A stretch of 18,793 nt of DNA from CAYOBW01 sp964402115. GTDB taxonomy: Bacteria > Verrucomicrobiota > Kiritimatiellia > UBA8416 > CAYOBW01. The stretch's first letter is position 1; the number at the start of each line of letters is the position of its first letter. Location of the stretch: the NCBI GenBank assembly GCA_964402115.1, contig CAYOBW010000130.1, positions 1-18,793 on the forward strand, written 5' to 3'. The position numbers and the translations under genes are program-made. The notes below the pieces were generated by a model. That model did no database searches. It was not told where the DNA came from and worked only from the letters and a program-made list of their open reading frames with translations. This document shows, piece by piece, positions 6,603-13,294 of this stretch.

Positions 6603-7405
6603 GGAAGCACGCTTCCTTTCCCGGTTGAGCCCGCTTCAGCCAGCAAGGCCTGCCGCAATTCCCGGCGCAGGTCGCCGGGCCGGTTGGTAATCAGCGACGT
6701 CACGCCCAGGCGCGCGTAACGCGCCGCCTCGGCGGCATCGTCCACGGTCCAGACGTGCACCTGCCGTCCGGCGGACCGCACCGCATCCAGAAAGGCCGCG
6801 TCCAGCCGCGGGTGGGCCTGGCTGCCGAGGGCTGTGGCGCCCGTCTGTTCCAGGACAGCCAGAACGGCGGCGGGCGACGGTGTGAGCTCGCCGACCGCGC
6901 TGACCGCGAACTCGGTCAGCCAGACCGCCGGGCAGTCAGGCAGCAACCGGCGAGCCGCCGCCACCACTTCCGGTTCGAAGGCCAGGATCGCGAGACCGGC
7001 GCGGGCGGCGGCCGGCAGCGCGACCGCCTCCCGCGCCAGCGCTTCCACGCAAGGCACGCCAGCCTTCACCTCGGCCAGGAACAGCTTGCCGGGGGGCACG
7101 GTCTCCCACACCTCGGCCCACGTCGGCACGCGCCGTCCCATGTAGCGGAAGCTGTGCGCCACGCCCACGTCAATCCGTTTGAGTTCCTCGAGAGACAGAC
7201 TGGCCACGGTCTTGTCCACACCCGCCATGCGCCCCGTGCCGGGGTCATGGTTGCAGACAAGCGCGCCATCGCGCGTCAGGCGCCAGTCGCTCTCAATGCC
7301 GTCAGCCCCCTGCTTCCACGCCAGACGAAAGGCGTCCAGCGTGTTCTCGGGCGCCATGTGCGAAGCGCCGCGGTGGCCGACGATCAACGGCAACGCAGCA
7401 GTCAT
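6599..7405 (-). CDS. Glycerophosphodiester phosphodiesterase
   Basis: 268 aa from ATG 7405 (a GTG at 7411 in the same frame would add two residues; neither has a good Shine-Dalgarno). The GDPD barrel signature is complete: VGHRGASHMAPENT (His11, Arg12 and the following Glu), GADGIESDWRLTRDGALVCNHDP (metal-ligand Glu38 and Asp40, catalytic His53), FLAEVK, and the C-terminal VHVWTVDD and ITNRPGDL. The enzyme hydrolyses glycerophosphodiesters to glycerol 3-phosphate and an alcohol using a divalent metal. There is no signal peptide, so it acts in the cytoplasm like UgpQ, not GlpQ. It is upstream of and coupled to the KDPG aldolase gene, a pairing with no obvious shared pathway. Other substrates such as cyclic phospho-sugars are conceivable. 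Confidence 0.92.
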   Translation of the reverse strand: MTAALPLIVGHRGASHMAPENTLDAFRLAWKQGADGIESDWRLTRDGALVCNHDPGTGRMAGVDKTVASLSLEELKRIDVGVAHSFRYMGRRVPTWAEVWETVPPGKLFLAEVKAGVPCVEALAREAVALPAAARAGLAILAFEPEVVAAARRLLPDCPAVWLTEFAVSAVGELTPSPAAVLAVLEQTGATALGSQAHPRLDAAFLDAVRSAGRQVHVWTVDDAAEAARYARLGVTSLITNRPGDLRRELRQALLAEAGSTGKGSVLP

Positions 7406-7415
7406 AAGCACTCAT

Positions 7416-7466
7416 GTGGGCTTTGCCCACAACCCTCACCCCAGCCCTCTCCCCGTGGGAGAGGGC
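7416..7466. repeat. Palindromic intergenic repeat (CCCTCACCCCAGCCCTCTCCC type)
   Basis: Two perfect hairpins are adjacent: GTGGGC-TTT-GCCCAC (7416-7430) and GCCCTCTCCC-CGT-GGGAGAGGGC (7444-7466, 10-bp stem, 3-nt loop), joined by AACCCTCACCCCA. The segment matches a widely dispersed bacterial intergenic repeat whose false translation reads LTPALSPW. It lies just before the phosphodiesterase gene and, on the minus strand, downstream of trpB, so it may also end the trpB transcript. Confidence 0.7.
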
Positions 7467-7535
7467 GGAAACATCTTGTTTTTCTGCGCCGTTTCCGGCG
7501 GTTAAGGCACTAAGGTCCCCTCTCCGGAAGCCGGG

Positions 7536-7550
7536 GCTGACAGCGTCAGC
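7536..7550. terminator. Short stem-loop after trpB
   Basis: GCTGAC (7536-7541) pairs with GTCAGC (7545-7550) around AGC, 12 bp past the trpB stop on the minus strand. No T run follows, so it is only a weak terminator candidate; the stronger hairpins at 7416-7466 are the alternative. Confidence 0.3.
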
Positions 7551-7562
7551 TCCGCGCCAGCG

Positions 7563-8939
7563 TCACGCCAGGGGCGGGGGCTTGGGCAGTCCATCCAGCG
7601 AGGCGAGGAACCGTACGCGCTCCTCCTCGGGCAGCGAGTAGTCGGACAGCTTGCCGTCGAAATAGGCTTCGTAGCCCTTGAGATCCATCAAGCCGTGCCC
7701 GGACCAGTTCATCAGGATGACGCGCTCCTTGCCTTCTTCCTTGGCGCGCTTCGCCTCGCGCACCGTCACGGCGATCGCGTGCGCCGTCTCGGGGGCCGGG
7801 ATGAAGCCCTCGGTGCGGGCAAACAGAACCGCTGCCTCGTAACACTCGAGCTGGTGAACGGCCTGCGCCTCGATCAGCTTCTCGCGCAGGCACTGGCTCA
7901 CCAGCGGCGCCATGCCGTGGTAGCGCAAACCGCCGGCGTGGATCGGGGCGGGAACGAACGAGTGGCCCAGCGTATACATGGCCAGCAGCGGCGTCATCAT
8001 CGCCACGTCGCCCGAATCGTACGCATACACGCCACGGGTCATCTTCGGACAGGACTCCGGCTCCGTCGCAATGATGCGCGCGTCGCCCTTGCCCGCGATT
8101 TTGTCGCACACGAACGGGAAGCTGATGCCGGCGAAGTTCGAACCGCCGCCCGCGCACCCGATGATGACATCGGGATACATCCCCAGCTTCTTGAACTGCT
8201 TCTGCGCCTCGAGGCCGATGATGGTCTGGTGCAGCATGACATGGTTGAGCACGCTGCCCAGCGAGTAGCGGGTGTTCTTACTGGTCACGCAAGCTTCGAT
8301 CGCCTCGCTGATCGCGATGCCCAGGCTGCCGGGGGTGTTCGGATCCTTCTCGAGAATGGCGCGCCCTGTCTGCGTGTCCATGCTCGGGCTGGGGACGCAC
8401 TCGGCGCCCCAGGTACGCATCATGAGCTTGCGGAAGGGCTTCTGGTCGAAACTGATCCGGACCATGAAAACCTTGCATTCGAGCTTCATCAACTGGCAGG
8501 AGAACGCCAGCGCGCTGCCCCACTGCCCGGCGCCGGTTTCGGTGGTCAGCCGCTCAATGCCGAAGACCTTGTTGTAGTAGGCCTGCGGCACGGCGGTGTT
8601 CGGCTTGTGGCTGCCGGCGGGCGAAACCCCCTCGTTCTTGTAGTAGATCTTGGCCGGTGTGCCCAAAGCCTCCTCGAACCGGCGGGCGCGGTAGAGCGGC
8701 GTGGGGCGCCACGTCTTCAGCACGGCCAGCACAGGCTCGGGAATCGGGATCCAGCGCTTCGTGCTGACCTCCTGCTCGACGATGTTCATGGGGAACACGG
8801 GGGCCAGCATCTCGGGCGTGATCGGCGTGCCATCAGGCGTCACGGGCGGAGGCACGGGGTGCGGCAGGTCGGCGGCCAGGTTGTACCACTGCTTCGGCAT
8901 CTCGTCTTCGCGCAACGTCACTTTGATCAACTCGCTCAT
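7563..8939 (-). CDS. trpB: TrpB2-type tryptophan synthase beta chain
   Basis: 458 aa, in the TrpB2 length range (longer than the ~400 aa TrpB1). PLP enzyme that joins indole and serine to make tryptophan. Visible motifs: RPTPLYRA, GSHKPNTA with the PLP Lys112, ETGAGQWGSA (135-144), the phosphate-binding GCAGGGSNFAG (261-271), and the long N-terminal segment with PMNIVEQE that marks TrpB2. ATG 8939 is chosen because AGAGAGG lies 5 nt upstream; a GTG at 8975 in frame has no such site. No trpA is next to it. TrpB2 proteins often lack the TrpA-docking features and are thought to salvage indole or act on other nucleophiles; which applies here is unknown. It lies 79 bp downstream of the DUF481 gene with a hairpin between them. 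Confidence 0.93.
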   Translation of the reverse strand: MSELIKVTLREDEMPKQWYNLAADLPHPVPPPVTPDGTPITPEMLAPVFPMNIVEQEVSTKRWIPIPEPVLAVLKTWRPTPLYRARRFEEALGTPAKIYYKNEGVSPAGSHKPNTAVPQAYYNKVFGIERLTTETGAGQWGSALAFSCQLMKLECKVFMVRISFDQKPFRKLMMRTWGAECVPSPSMDTQTGRAILEKDPNTPGSLGIAISEAIEACVTSKNTRYSLGSVLNHVMLHQTIIGLEAQKQFKKLGMYPDVIIGCAGGGSNFAGISFPFVCDKIAGKGDARIIATEPESCPKMTRGVYAYDSGDVAMMTPLLAMYTLGHSFVPAPIHAGGLRYHGMAPLVSQCLREKLIEAQAVHQLECYEAAVLFARTEGFIPAPETAHAIAVTVREAKRAKEEGKERVILMNWSGHGLMDLKGYEAYFDGKLSDYSLPEEERVRFLASLDGLPKPPPLA

Positions 8940-8963
8940 GCAATCCTCTCTTTCTAGTTTCCC

Positions 8964-8987
8964 GCGGGGCGGCACGCACCGCCCCGC
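8964..8987. terminator. 9-bp GC stem-loop between DUF481 gene and trpB
   Basis: GCGGGGCGG (8964-8972) pairs exactly with CCGCCCCGC (8979-8987) around a 6-nt loop. It lies 31 bp after the DUF481 stop and 24 bp before the trpB start on the minus strand. No T run follows. It may terminate or attenuate read-through into trpB. Confidence 0.45.
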
Positions 8988-9018
8988 TCTGCCTGGCCAC
9001 TCCCGTCGCCGCGTCGTC

Positions 9019-9777
9019 TTAGAAGTTCATCCCGACACCGGCGGTCACGATCAAATCGTTCTTCTCCAGATTGTCAGCGGGCTCGCTGTCGTACTTGTCC
9101 TGGGCGACAAGCCGCAGGTTCGTACGGGCGCTCAGCGCCGCTTCGACGCCAAGTTCCGCCGCGAGCAGGTAGTTGCCAAGGTCGTCGGCCTTGGGCAGGT
9201 ACTCGACCGATTGCCACGCCTTGGCCGTCGCCGAGATCCGGCACTCGTAGCGCTCGCCCAGGCGGTAGGCCAGGTAATCGTCGTCCGCCGTCCGCTCCAT
9301 GTCCTCCTTGACGTAAGCCACACCGGCTTCCACGCCGAGCCGCGCATCCTTGCCCTCGTAGAGATAAATGCCTACGCCGGGGCCCACGATCAGCCGGTAG
9401 CGCACTTCGGACACCTTGTCGTGCAGCAGGGTCGCATCGCCGTAGTAGTAGACCGGGTTGGTCTTCCACTTGTAATTCGCGCTGCCTTTGACGTTCTGGG
9501 CCGTGACTTCGTCCACCTTGCGCCCGTCGTCGGTCTCGGTCTGGGTCTTCCCGTAGGTTGCATCGACGCCCACGCGCACCGCCTGGTGTTCCCAGTCGCG
9601 CTCAACCTTGGCCGAACCCGTCGCCAACGTGCTCTGGCTGTTTCCGTCCGTCAGCGTCACGCCCACGGCGAGGGAACGGTCCCAGCGGTTCGTGCCCGCC
9701 AGCCCGGCGCGTGTCGTCAAACCGCAACAGACCCCAACGGCAACCATACCCCAAGCCAGTCGCACCCGCATCGTCAT
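9019..9777 (-). CDS. DUF481 (YdiY-like) outer-membrane beta-barrel protein
   Basis: 252 aa from ATG 9777, chosen because AAAGGA lies about 6 nt upstream; in-frame ATGs at 9792 and 9771 are less well placed. A signal peptide is clear (MTMRVRLAW, hydrophobic core, then TTRAGLAG). The mature protein is a run of alternating beta strands with Tyr/Trp-rich turns (SLAVGVTLTDGNSQS, SANYKWKTNPVYYYGDATL, YRLIVGPGVGIYLYEG, ARLGVEAGVAYVKED) and ends in VTAGVGMNF; a C-terminal Phe is the usual assembly signal for outer-membrane barrels and points to a Gram-negative envelope. DUF481 proteins are salt- or stress-linked in some bacteria, but their function is not settled. It has its own likely promoter at 9816-9845. 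Confidence 0.85.
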   Translation of the reverse strand: MTMRVRLAWGMVAVGVCCGLTTRAGLAGTNRWDRSLAVGVTLTDGNSQSTLATGSAKVERDWEHQAVRVGVDATYGKTQTETDDGRKVDEVTAQNVKGSANYKWKTNPVYYYGDATLLHDKVSEVRYRLIVGPGVGIYLYEGKDARLGVEAGVAYVKEDMERTADDDYLAYRLGERYECRISATAKAWQSVEYLPKADDLGNYLLAAELGVEAALSARTNLRLVAQDKYDSEPADNLEKNDLIVTAGVGMNF

Positions 9778-9815
9778 GTCAGTTCCTTTCATTTGCCGCA
9801 CTCGAAACGGGGGGG

Positions 9816-9845
9816 ATGGTAGCGCCTGACCGGGGAATCTGACAA
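9816..9845 (-). promoter_or_regulatory. Candidate sigma-70 promoter for the DUF481 gene
   Basis: On the minus strand TTGTCA (9840-9845) and TACCAT (9816-9821) are separated by 18 nt. They fit the -35 and -10 consensus at 5 and 4 of 6 positions, and the start codon follows about 39 nt past the -10 box. Confidence 0.4.
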
Positions 9846-9864
9846 GCCGAATTGGACGACACCC

Positions 9865-11205
9865 TTAGAGGGCGAAACGTTCGTCGTGCAGGCGTGCGCG
9901 CGGCAGGCCGAGGGCCGCCACGGCCGCGCGGACGGACCGCATCATCACCGGCGGCCCGCACAGGAAGACGTCGCGTTCCCGGACGTCGGGCACGAGCCGT
10001 TCCAGCCGCTCCCGATCAATCGACCCCCGCTCCCCCGCCCACGTCGGATCCTGGCTCAGCACCACCACGACGCGCATCCGGCCGCCGGCTGCGCGAACCA
10101 GGGCCTCCAGCTCGCGCTCGAACACGACCGAGTCCCGGCGGCGGTTGCCGTACACCAGGACCACGTCGCGCCCGGCCTGCACAAACTCCTCCGCCAGCGC
10201 GCGCAAAGGGGTAATCCCGATGCCGCCGGCAATCAGCAGCACGCGGGGGTTCGTGCACTGGCGGGCGGTGAAGAGGCCGTGCGGCCCATCCACGAGCACC
10301 CGTGTCCCCGGCCGAAGGTCCGGCATCCGGCGGGTGAAGTCGCCCACAGCCTTGATGGTCAGGCGCAGGCACTCGCCCCCCGGGCGGCAGGAAAGCGAGA
10401 ACGGGTGCGACTCCCAGCGCAGCCCGGGCGCCAGAAAACGCACCAGCAGGAACTGCCCGGCTTCGGCGGGGAACGCTTCCAGGCGCCGGCCGGTGATGTA
10501 AACCGAGGTGACGCCATCGACTTCGGGCTCGACCCGCGCCACGGCAAAACGATGCCGGGCAAACGCCCTCAGCGGGCGTACGAGCCGGTAGGCCAGCAGG
10601 TTCCCGAACACGAAGACGTGGAGCGCGATCCAGTACCAGGCGAACCAGCGGTTCTCCGTGAAATCGCTGCCAACGGCCAGTTGGTGCCCGAAAGCCAGCA
10701 CCAGGGCGAGATAGAGGCTCAGGTGCGTGGCGTACCAGATCTCGTAACGGAGGCGCCTGACGAGCACCGCGACGGAAACGGCGCTGGCAGCCGCGACGAT
10801 GCCCAAGCCGATGATCGCGGCCGGCAAGTCCTCCCACTGGCGGACGAAATCGAGCCACTGCGCCGCCGCGCCCGTCCCCGCCTGCGCGGCATGCCCCAGC
10901 GTCAGCAGGATCGGGTGTGCGACCAGCAGCGCCAGGAGAGCGAAGCCGACCCGGTGGTGTAGGTGCGTCAGGCGATCGAACCCGAACAGACGTTCCACCC
11001 AGCATACCCGCCCGATCAGCAGCACTTGCAGGAGGATCGCAAAGGCGGCAAGCAGGCCGGCCAGGCGGCCCCACGCCAACATCTGCCCGGCGGCTTCGCC
11101 GGTGAGCCGGTTGCCCAGCGGGTGGTTCACATGGTAGGCCAGCCACACGCCGACAATGACGAGGAGTTGCACACCCAGCAGGCTCAGCAGAGCGGCTTTC
11201 TTCAT
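9865..11205 (-). CDS. Ferric-reductase-like transmembrane flavocytochrome (NOX/FRE type)
   Basis: 446 aa from ATG 11205 (GAGGG 5 nt upstream); in-frame ATG 11217 and GTG 11229 are poorer starts. About six transmembrane helices fill residues 4-206. Two helices carry His pairs 13 residues apart, His84/His97 and His161/His174, the bis-heme b arrangement of the ferric reductase/NADPH oxidase family. The cytoplasmic half has an FAD-binding beta-barrel with ESHPFSLS (265-272), an NAD(P)-binding motif LIAGGIGITPLRA (324-336) and CGPPVMM (416-422) near the C-terminus. The protein would pass electrons from cytoplasmic NAD(P)H over FAD and heme to an acceptor outside: ferric iron, quinone, oxygen or a redox protein. 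The upstream neighbour is an exported rubrerythrin, about 125 bp away, which hints at a periplasmic electron acceptor; that link is inference. Confidence 0.9.
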   Translation of the reverse strand: MKKAALLSLLGVQLLVIVGVWLAYHVNHPLGNRLTGEAAGQMLAWGRLAGLLAAFAILLQVLLIGRVCWVERLFGFDRLTHLHHRVGFALLALLVAHPILLTLGHAAQAGTGAAAQWLDFVRQWEDLPAAIIGLGIVAAASAVSVAVLVRRLRYEIWYATHLSLYLALVLAFGHQLAVGSDFTENRWFAWYWIALHVFVFGNLLAYRLVRPLRAFARHRFAVARVEPEVDGVTSVYITGRRLEAFPAEAGQFLLVRFLAPGLRWESHPFSLSCRPGGECLRLTIKAVGDFTRRMPDLRPGTRVLVDGPHGLFTARQCTNPRVLLIAGGIGITPLRALAEEFVQAGRDVVLVYGNRRRDSVVFERELEALVRAAGGRMRVVVVLSQDPTWAGERGSIDRERLERLVPDVRERDVFLCGPPVMMRSVRAAVAALGLPRARLHDERFAL

Positions 11206-11267
11206 GGCAGCCCTCATCCTTTGGCGCACCCGCGCCCAGGGGCGCCTGCTCCCCCTTCACGCGGGCG

Positions 11268-11319
11268 GGAGGCGTGCCACTGGCCCCGGATCCCCGGGCG
11301 GACCTGGCGGCACGCCTCC
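11268..11319. terminator. 11-bp perfect stem-loop after rubrerythrin gene
   Basis: GGAGGCGTGCC (11268-11278) is exactly reverse-complemented at 11309-11319, enclosing 30 nt that hold a smaller GC-rich palindrome around GGATCC. It begins 11 bp past the rubrerythrin stop on the minus strand. There is no T run; it may be a terminator or a processing and stability structure between the two genes. Confidence 0.45.
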
Positions 11320-11329
11320 GTCGCAGAGG

Positions 11330-11950
11330 TCACTTCACTTCGTCGAACTTCGTGCGCGGCGCCTCGCAGACCGGGCACTTCTTCAGGCTTTGGTCCATGC
11401 TGGTGTAGCCGCAGATCTGGCAGACCAGGAACACCTTGCCGGCAGCCTTCCACCCTTCCAGGTCCTTCAGGGCCGCGCCGTAGAGCTTCGCATGCTCCGC
11501 CTCGGCGGCCATCGCCCCCTTGAAGGACATCGCGGCCCGCTTGTTCTTGTCGGCCTGGGCCTGTTTGATGAAGGCCGGGTACATCGTCTCCTTCTCCTCG
11601 GTCTCGCCCTTGATCCCCGCCTCCAGGTTCTCCCGTGTCGATTTCACATCCGGCGCGCCGACCTCGGCTTTGGGCTCAGCGCCGAGCGACTTGATGATCT
11701 CGCCGTGCTTTGTCGCATGGATGCTCTCGGACTTCGCCGCGGCGCGAAACAGGGCGCCAACCGCCAGGTAGCCCTCCGCGTCCGCCTTGACGGCAAAAGC
11801 TTCGTAGCGCGCCTTGGCGTTCGACTCGCCGTTATAGGCCGCCTGCAAGTTGGCCAGCGTGGTCGGCCCCTCATCCGCGGCCTGCAGCATGCCCGCCAGG
11901 CCCACAACCAGCATCGCAACAGCTCCCCGCCCCAAACTCATCCTGCTCAT
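11330..11950 (-). CDS. Exported rubrerythrin
   Basis: 206 aa from ATG 11950, preceded by GAGGAGG 4 nt upstream. Residues 1-25 form a Sec-type signal peptide (MSRMSLGRG, hydrophobic core, MLQAA cleavage region). Then follows a ferritin-like four-helix domain (about 31-165) with diiron-ligand positions in NGESNAKARYE (40-50), SESIHATKHGE (74-84), a Glu-rich helix (115-122) and AAEAEHAKLY (148-157). A rubredoxin-like end has CQIC (177-180) and CPVC (192-195) for one iron. Rubrerythrins reduce hydrogen peroxide in anaerobes and are normally cytoplasmic with NADH-dependent partners. Export means the electron donor must be periplasmic or membrane-bound. The flavocytochrome gene immediately downstream is the obvious candidate. 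A likely promoter lies at 12006-12033. Confidence 0.9.
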   Translation of the reverse strand: MSRMSLGRGAVAMLVVGLAGMLQAADEGPTTLANLQAAYNGESNAKARYEAFAVKADAEGYLAVGALFRAAAKSESIHATKHGEIIKSLGAEPKAEVGAPDVKSTRENLEAGIKGETEEKETMYPAFIKQAQADKNKRAAMSFKGAMAAEAEHAKLYGAALKDLEGWKAAGKVFLVCQICGYTSMDQSLKKCPVCEAPRTKFDEVK

Positions 11951-12005
11951 ACAACCTCCTCGTGCGACACCCGCGCGCCCCATGCCCGCGGAATCGGCCG
12001 ACACC

Positions 12006-12033
12006 ATACTACCCCGCGCACGCATTCGGCAAG
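12006..12033 (-). promoter_or_regulatory. Candidate promoter for the rubrerythrin gene
   Basis: On the minus strand CTTGCC (12028-12033) precedes TAGTAT (12006-12011) by 16 nt. The -10 box fits the consensus at 4 of 6 positions; the leader to ATG 11950 would be about 50 nt. GGGG and CCCC blocks (12035-12053) lie just upstream as a short dyad. Confidence 0.35.
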
Positions 12034-12186
12034 TGGGGAGAATACCCCATGCTCCTCGCCCGAGCGGCGTTGTTCCCGCTTCGCTTCCAACCCTTCCGAG
12101 CAGTCTCTACCCCCCCTTCCACTAACTCTCGCCTCCCACAGTGTCCCCGCCAGGTCCCGAGCCACGATGCGCCACCCCTCTCCGCC

Positions 12187-12214
12187 GACACCCGTGACAC
12201 TATTTGGGTGTCAC
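12187..12214. repeat. Two mutually exclusive 7-bp dyads
   Basis: GTGACAC (12194-12200) pairs with GTGTCAC (12208-12214), loop TATTTGG. GACACCC (12187-12193) pairs with GGGTGTC (12206-12212). The right arms overlap, so only one can form at a time. It may be a protein-binding operator, a switchable hairpin, or a repeat; no adjacent gene start points to one role. Confidence 0.45.
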
Positions 12215-12420
12215 CGAGCCCCCGAGCGCATTCGTCACCGCTGTGGCGGGATCAAGAGGAAGGGGGGAAACCTGCACTCCGCAGGCATGCGTTCCCGCCA
12301 AGCTGTCGGTTATGGCGGACCGCTTCCATCCTTCGCCGCACCACGCGCCGGCAATGCGTTTGTTGAAGGTTGAGACGCGATCCCTATGCCTTGGCAGACG
12401 GGTAAGAGGCGGCCTTCTCG

Positions 12421-12492
12421 CGTAGCCCCCGACGTGAGGAGGGGGACGGGCCGCTTGAAGCTGCCGTCCGCCTCGTTACCTCGGCGGCTACG
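12421..12492. repeat. Palindrome with 28-bp arms downstream of CbiO gene
   Basis: Arms 12421-12448 and 12465-12492 match as reverse complements at 23 of 28 positions, with a 16-nt loop. Four of the five mismatches (arm positions 8, 13, 18, 23) are spaced exactly 5 apart. It begins 59 bp past the CbiO stop on the minus strand. It could end or protect the transporter transcript, or be a dispersed palindromic repeat. Confidence 0.65.
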
Positions 12493-12550
12493 GGGATGGC
12501 GAGGCGGCGTGCGTTCCTCCCCGTAGGCCACCAGGAGAATCAGCCATATC

Positions 12551-13294
12551 TCAGTGCGGATGCGCATGCCTCAGGACGTGCGGCCGTTCCAGGCCGTGGG
12601 CGAGCATGAGGGCTTCGTCGCTCAGAATGTCCAGGGTCGGGCCGTCGGCGACGACCCTTCCGCCGTCGAGCACGATCACGCGCGAACAGACTTCGACCAC
12701 CAGTTCCAGGTCGTGCGTGGCGATGACCCGGGTGTGTTCGAACGACCGCAGGAGCTCGATCAAGCGCCGCCGCGCGCGCGGGTCGAGGTGGGAGGACGGT
12801 TCGTCCATGACCAGGATGTCCGGCTCCATCGCCAGCACCGTAGCGATGGCCACAGCCCGCTTCTCGCCGGCGGAAAGGCGGTACGGCGGCCGCTCCCGCA
12901 CGTGCGTCATCCCCACCCGCTCCAGCGCCCGTGCCACCCGGCCCGCAATCACGTCCGCCGGCAGACCGGCGTTGAGAGGCCCGAAAGCGACATCCTCGAC
13001 CACGGTCGGCATGAACAGCTGATCGTCGGGATCCTGGAGCACCATGCCCACGGCCCGCCGCGCCAGGGCGGCGGTTTCGCGCGTCAGGGGCGTATCCCCG
13101 ATAAGCACGTCGCCGGTCGCAGTCCGCAGGTAGCCGTTGAGATGCAGCAGGAGGGTGGACTTGCCGGCGCCGTTGCCGCCCACCAGCGCCACCGCCGCGC
13201 CATGCTCGATGCGGAAAGAAATCCCCTTCAACGCTTCCGTGCCGTCCGGATAGGCGAAGCGCAAGTCGCGAACTTCAAGGAGGTGGTGACTCAT
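12551..13294 (-). CDS. cbiO: ECF nickel/cobalt importer ATPase (CbiO/NikO)
   Basis: 247 aa ABC ATPase that powers an energy-coupling-factor metal importer at the inner face of the membrane. Walker A GGNGAGKST (39-47, Lys45), Q-loop Gln87 in LQDPDDQLF, signature LSAGEKRAVAIA (140-151), Walker B ILVMDEPSS (160-168, Glu165) and switch His194 are all intact. AYPDGTEALKGISF near the N-terminus is the CbiO-type A-loop region. The extreme C-terminus, RHAHPH, has three His in six residues, possibly metal-binding. The ATG at 13294 overlaps the CbiQ stop by 4 nt (ATGA), so a longer frame reaching upstream to 13768 is not the gene. It is the third and last gene of the importer operon. Confidence 0.93.
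   Translation of the reverse strand: MSHHLLEVRDLRFAYPDGTEALKGISFRIEHGAAVALVGGNGAGKSTLLLHLNGYLRTATGDVLIGDTPLTRETAALARRAVGMVLQDPDDQLFMPTVVEDVAFGPLNAGLPADVIAGRVARALERVGMTHVRERPPYRLSAGEKRAVAIATVLAMEPDILVMDEPSSHLDPRARRRLIELLRSFEHTRVIATHDLELVVEVCSRVIVLDGGRVVADGPTLDILSDEALMLAHGLERPHVLRHAHPH

Larger units (their letters stand above)
11951..12550. other. Intergenic region, 600 bp, no supported gene
   Basis: The gap lies upstream of the rubrerythrin gene and downstream of the CbiO gene. It holds the rubrerythrin promoter candidate, an alternative-dyad element (12187-12214) and a long palindrome (12421-12492). Frames of more than 100 codons exist on the plus strand but are Pro/Arg/Ser-rich, without ribosome binding sites or motifs. 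A small RNA cannot be excluded. Confidence 0.6.

Noticed and set aside
11156..12373. 405-codon plus-strand frame over the rubrerythrin gene
   Set aside because: Antisense to two recognised genes and rich in Arg, Leu and Pro without motifs.
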